Positions 62,840 through 64,000 of a stretch of 64,000 nucleotides of DNA are shown in pieces; the first letter of the stretch is position 1, and each line of letters begins with the position of its first letter. The DNA lies in NCBI GenBank assembly GCA_016235245.1, contig JACRLO010000020.1:88923-152922 (forward strand), given 5' to 3'. This DNA is from Nitrospirota bacterium. GTDB taxonomy: Bacteria > Nitrospirota > Thermodesulfovibrionia > Thermodesulfovibrionales > UBA6898. The position numbers were made by a program, and so were the translations under genes. The notes under the pieces were generated by a model. That model ran no database searches. It was not told where the DNA came from and worked only from the letters and a program-made list of their open reading frames with translations.

Positions 62840-64000
62840 CTACCATCCGCCGCCGCCACCGCCGCCGCCACCGCCGCCTGAGGAACCACCGCCGCTCCCT
62901 GAGCTTGAGCCCGGGGCTGTTGATGAGGAAGATATTGCATTGGAAAAAGAATCTCCCAAAGAGGAGGCAAACGCTGCTGAGTCACCAGAGCCCCACGAAG
63001 TGCCTGAATACCAAACGGGATGATACTGACCTGCTTCTCCGGCAGCAGAGGCTTTGTCTATGGTCCCCGAAAACTGTTCTGCCCACTGCTGCTCAACATC
63101 CAGCGCAAGGGCATACGGCAGATATTTTTCGAACAACTGAGGGGTACGGTCGGCTGGGTTTAACGTATTTAATCTGTCCTGCTGCGTTGCCGCAAGAAAC
63201 CGCTTGAAACCTTCTATCTCGTCCAGCAGCTTTCTGCCTGCAAGCGTCGGCGCCTTCAGAAGATTAAAGAAGAGATAATTGACTGCCATTGCCACAAGAA
63301 GAAACAGCGGCATCACATAGGAGGTGCTCATTGCCAGCACGTACATGCCAAAACCCTCCCCACCCAGAAAAGGCAGAGAAAACAGGGTGCTGAATAGCGC
63401 ACTTGCAACATATCCCAATCTGCTCCAGCCCCGGGACGAAATGACCATCTTCCATGAAGAAAATGTCTGCTTAAGCAGCATGATAACACCTACGCTCCAG
63501 CCGGTTAGCCAGACACAGATAAAGAGAAACACCGGAAGCCCGCCTTTGCTGATTGCAGAACTTATGCCGCTTATAAACAGGAAAATCGCGGTCAATACAA
63601 GTCCGATAATAAAATATTTTGTATTGGTAACAAAAAAGTTCCTCTCGCACTTCAGCTTCAGATATTCCTCAACCTCGGTAAGCGCCTCCCTGATATCTTT
63701 GTGGTTCTCCTGCTTCAGTGCAAGTTCCCGGCCTGCACGGAAGAGGCGGCGATACAGGGTGCTCTCCTCAGGAGAAAGGTCCGTTTCCGCACCTGACTTC
63801 TTTTTGACGGTATATTCTCCGTCATCATCCTGTATGGTTACCAGCCCCTTTACCGCCAGATTGATAAGTGCTGCGGTAAAGGCCTTATGGTCATATCCCA
63901 TGTGTGCTATAAATCTCATCATGGCAGGAGACATCTTTGCCGGCGGATTGTAGAGGACCATAATGGTGCCTTCCTCAGGGTCCTTACCCACAATCATCCA
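62840..64000 (-). CDS. DUF2207 family predicted membrane protein, 5' end outside window
   Basis: About 386 residues visible; the frame stays open to the right edge. Segments: GTIMVLYNPPAKMSPAMMRF, a helix-turn region, membrane helices at about 125-160 and 205-240 of the visible part, and a C-terminal Ser/Gly run ending in a long poly-Gly tract and Trp, the usual end of DUF2207 proteins. Function unknown. The tract is encoded by repeated CCGCCGCCACC-type triplets at 62842-62885. The Met at 63997 is internal. Confidence 0.82.
   Translation of the reverse strand, partial: WMIVGKDPEEGTIMVLYNPPAKMSPAMMRFIAHMGYDHKAFTAALINLAVKGLVTIQDDDGEYTVKKKSGAETDLSPEESTLYRRLFRAGRELALKQENHKDIREALTEVEEYLKLKCERNFFVTNTKYFIIGLVLTAIFLFISGISSAISKGGLPVFLFICVWLTGWSVGVIMLLKQTFSSWKMVISSRGWSRLGYVASALFSTLFSLPFLGGEGFGMYVLAMSTSYVMPLFLLVAMAVNYLFFNLLKAPTLAGRKLLDEIEGFKRFLAATQQDRLNTLNPADRTPQLFEKYLPYALALDVEQQWAEQFSGTIDKASAAGEAGQYHPVWYSGTSWGSGDSAAFASSLGDSFSNAISSSSTAPGSSSGSGGGSSGGGGGGGGGGGW

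Noticed and set aside
62842..62885. CCGCCGCC-type run as a regulatory or satellite repeat
   Set aside because: It simply encodes the poly-Gly end usual for DUF2207 proteins.
1..64000. Exosortase / PEP-CTERM system
   Set aside because: FecR, TPR and PAS-kinase/NtrC genes recall the EPS loci linked to XrtA, but no exosortase gene and no PEP-CTERM sorting signal is seen in the surface proteins.

Overview
This 64 kb window looks like chromosome from a Gram-negative, mesophilic, probably uncultivated bacterium. A Wza-type lipoprotein, a secreton-like GspA/GspB pair, c-type cytochrome and sigma-54 regulation all imply an outer membrane. Protein style (bi-domain dehydrogenases, MarR-EPS regulator, NusG paralogue, small conserved FQDxPxxxEHFPSGS protein) resembles Nitrospirota or deltaproteobacterial-type lineages. 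That placement is inference; no rRNA or tRNA is visible.

Region 1 (1-1117, minus): end of an ABC-type permease and a small membrane protein. Region 2 (1369-12357, plus): a tightly packed exopolysaccharide (EPS) export and control operon holding a FecR-domain protein, Wza-like exporter, Wzc/BY-kinase, TPR protein, J-domain membrane protein, O-antigen ligase/polymerase, DUF192 protein, PHP-type tyrosine phosphatase, NusG/RfaH-like antiterminator and nucleotide-sugar epimerase. Region 3 (12414-16345, plus): a PAS histidine kinase whose phospho-acceptor His is replaced by Arg, and its NtrC-type response regulator. Region 4 (16545-25535, plus): small Cys-rich protein, FKBP isomerase, SCO protein, cytochrome/binding-protein fusion, two small exported proteins and a 1,615-residue multicopper oxidase behind a good sigma-54 promoter. 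The gene set resembles the MofABC Mn(II)-oxidation locus.

Region 5 (25748-50510, minus): a glycan-assembly block with Wzx, Wzy, four or more glycosyltransferases, two asparagine-synthase-like amidotransferases, pyruvyl-, acyl-, carbamoyl- and methyltransferases, a bi-domain oxidoreductase and WecB/WecG. It carries several recombination scars: two extra copies of the 5' end of the oxidoreductase gene, one fused in frame to an acetyltransferase tail, and an inserted DUF4926/DUF6883 pair. Region 6 (50613-54304, minus): a beta-helix surface protein whose C-terminal repeats nearly duplicate those of the multicopper oxidase in inverted orientation, so the two arrays bracket the glycan block; then a MarR-EPS regulator. 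Region 7 (54669-59337, plus): nucleotidyltransferase, decayed HicBA toxin-antitoxin, UDP-HexNAc dehydrogenase, truncated gmd and a WecA/MraY-type initiating transferase. Region 8 (59397-64000): GspB, GspA/ExeA ATPase, pseudouridine synthase and a DUF2207 membrane protein that runs off the window.

Taken together, regions 2, 5 and 7 make one Wzx/Wzy-dependent polysaccharide: WecA starts the lipid-linked sugar, WecB/dehydrogenase/WecG supply and add HexNAc(A), region 5 decorates, flips and polymerises it, and region 2 exports it under kinase/phosphatase and antiterminator control. A separate copper-oxidase module sits in the middle.
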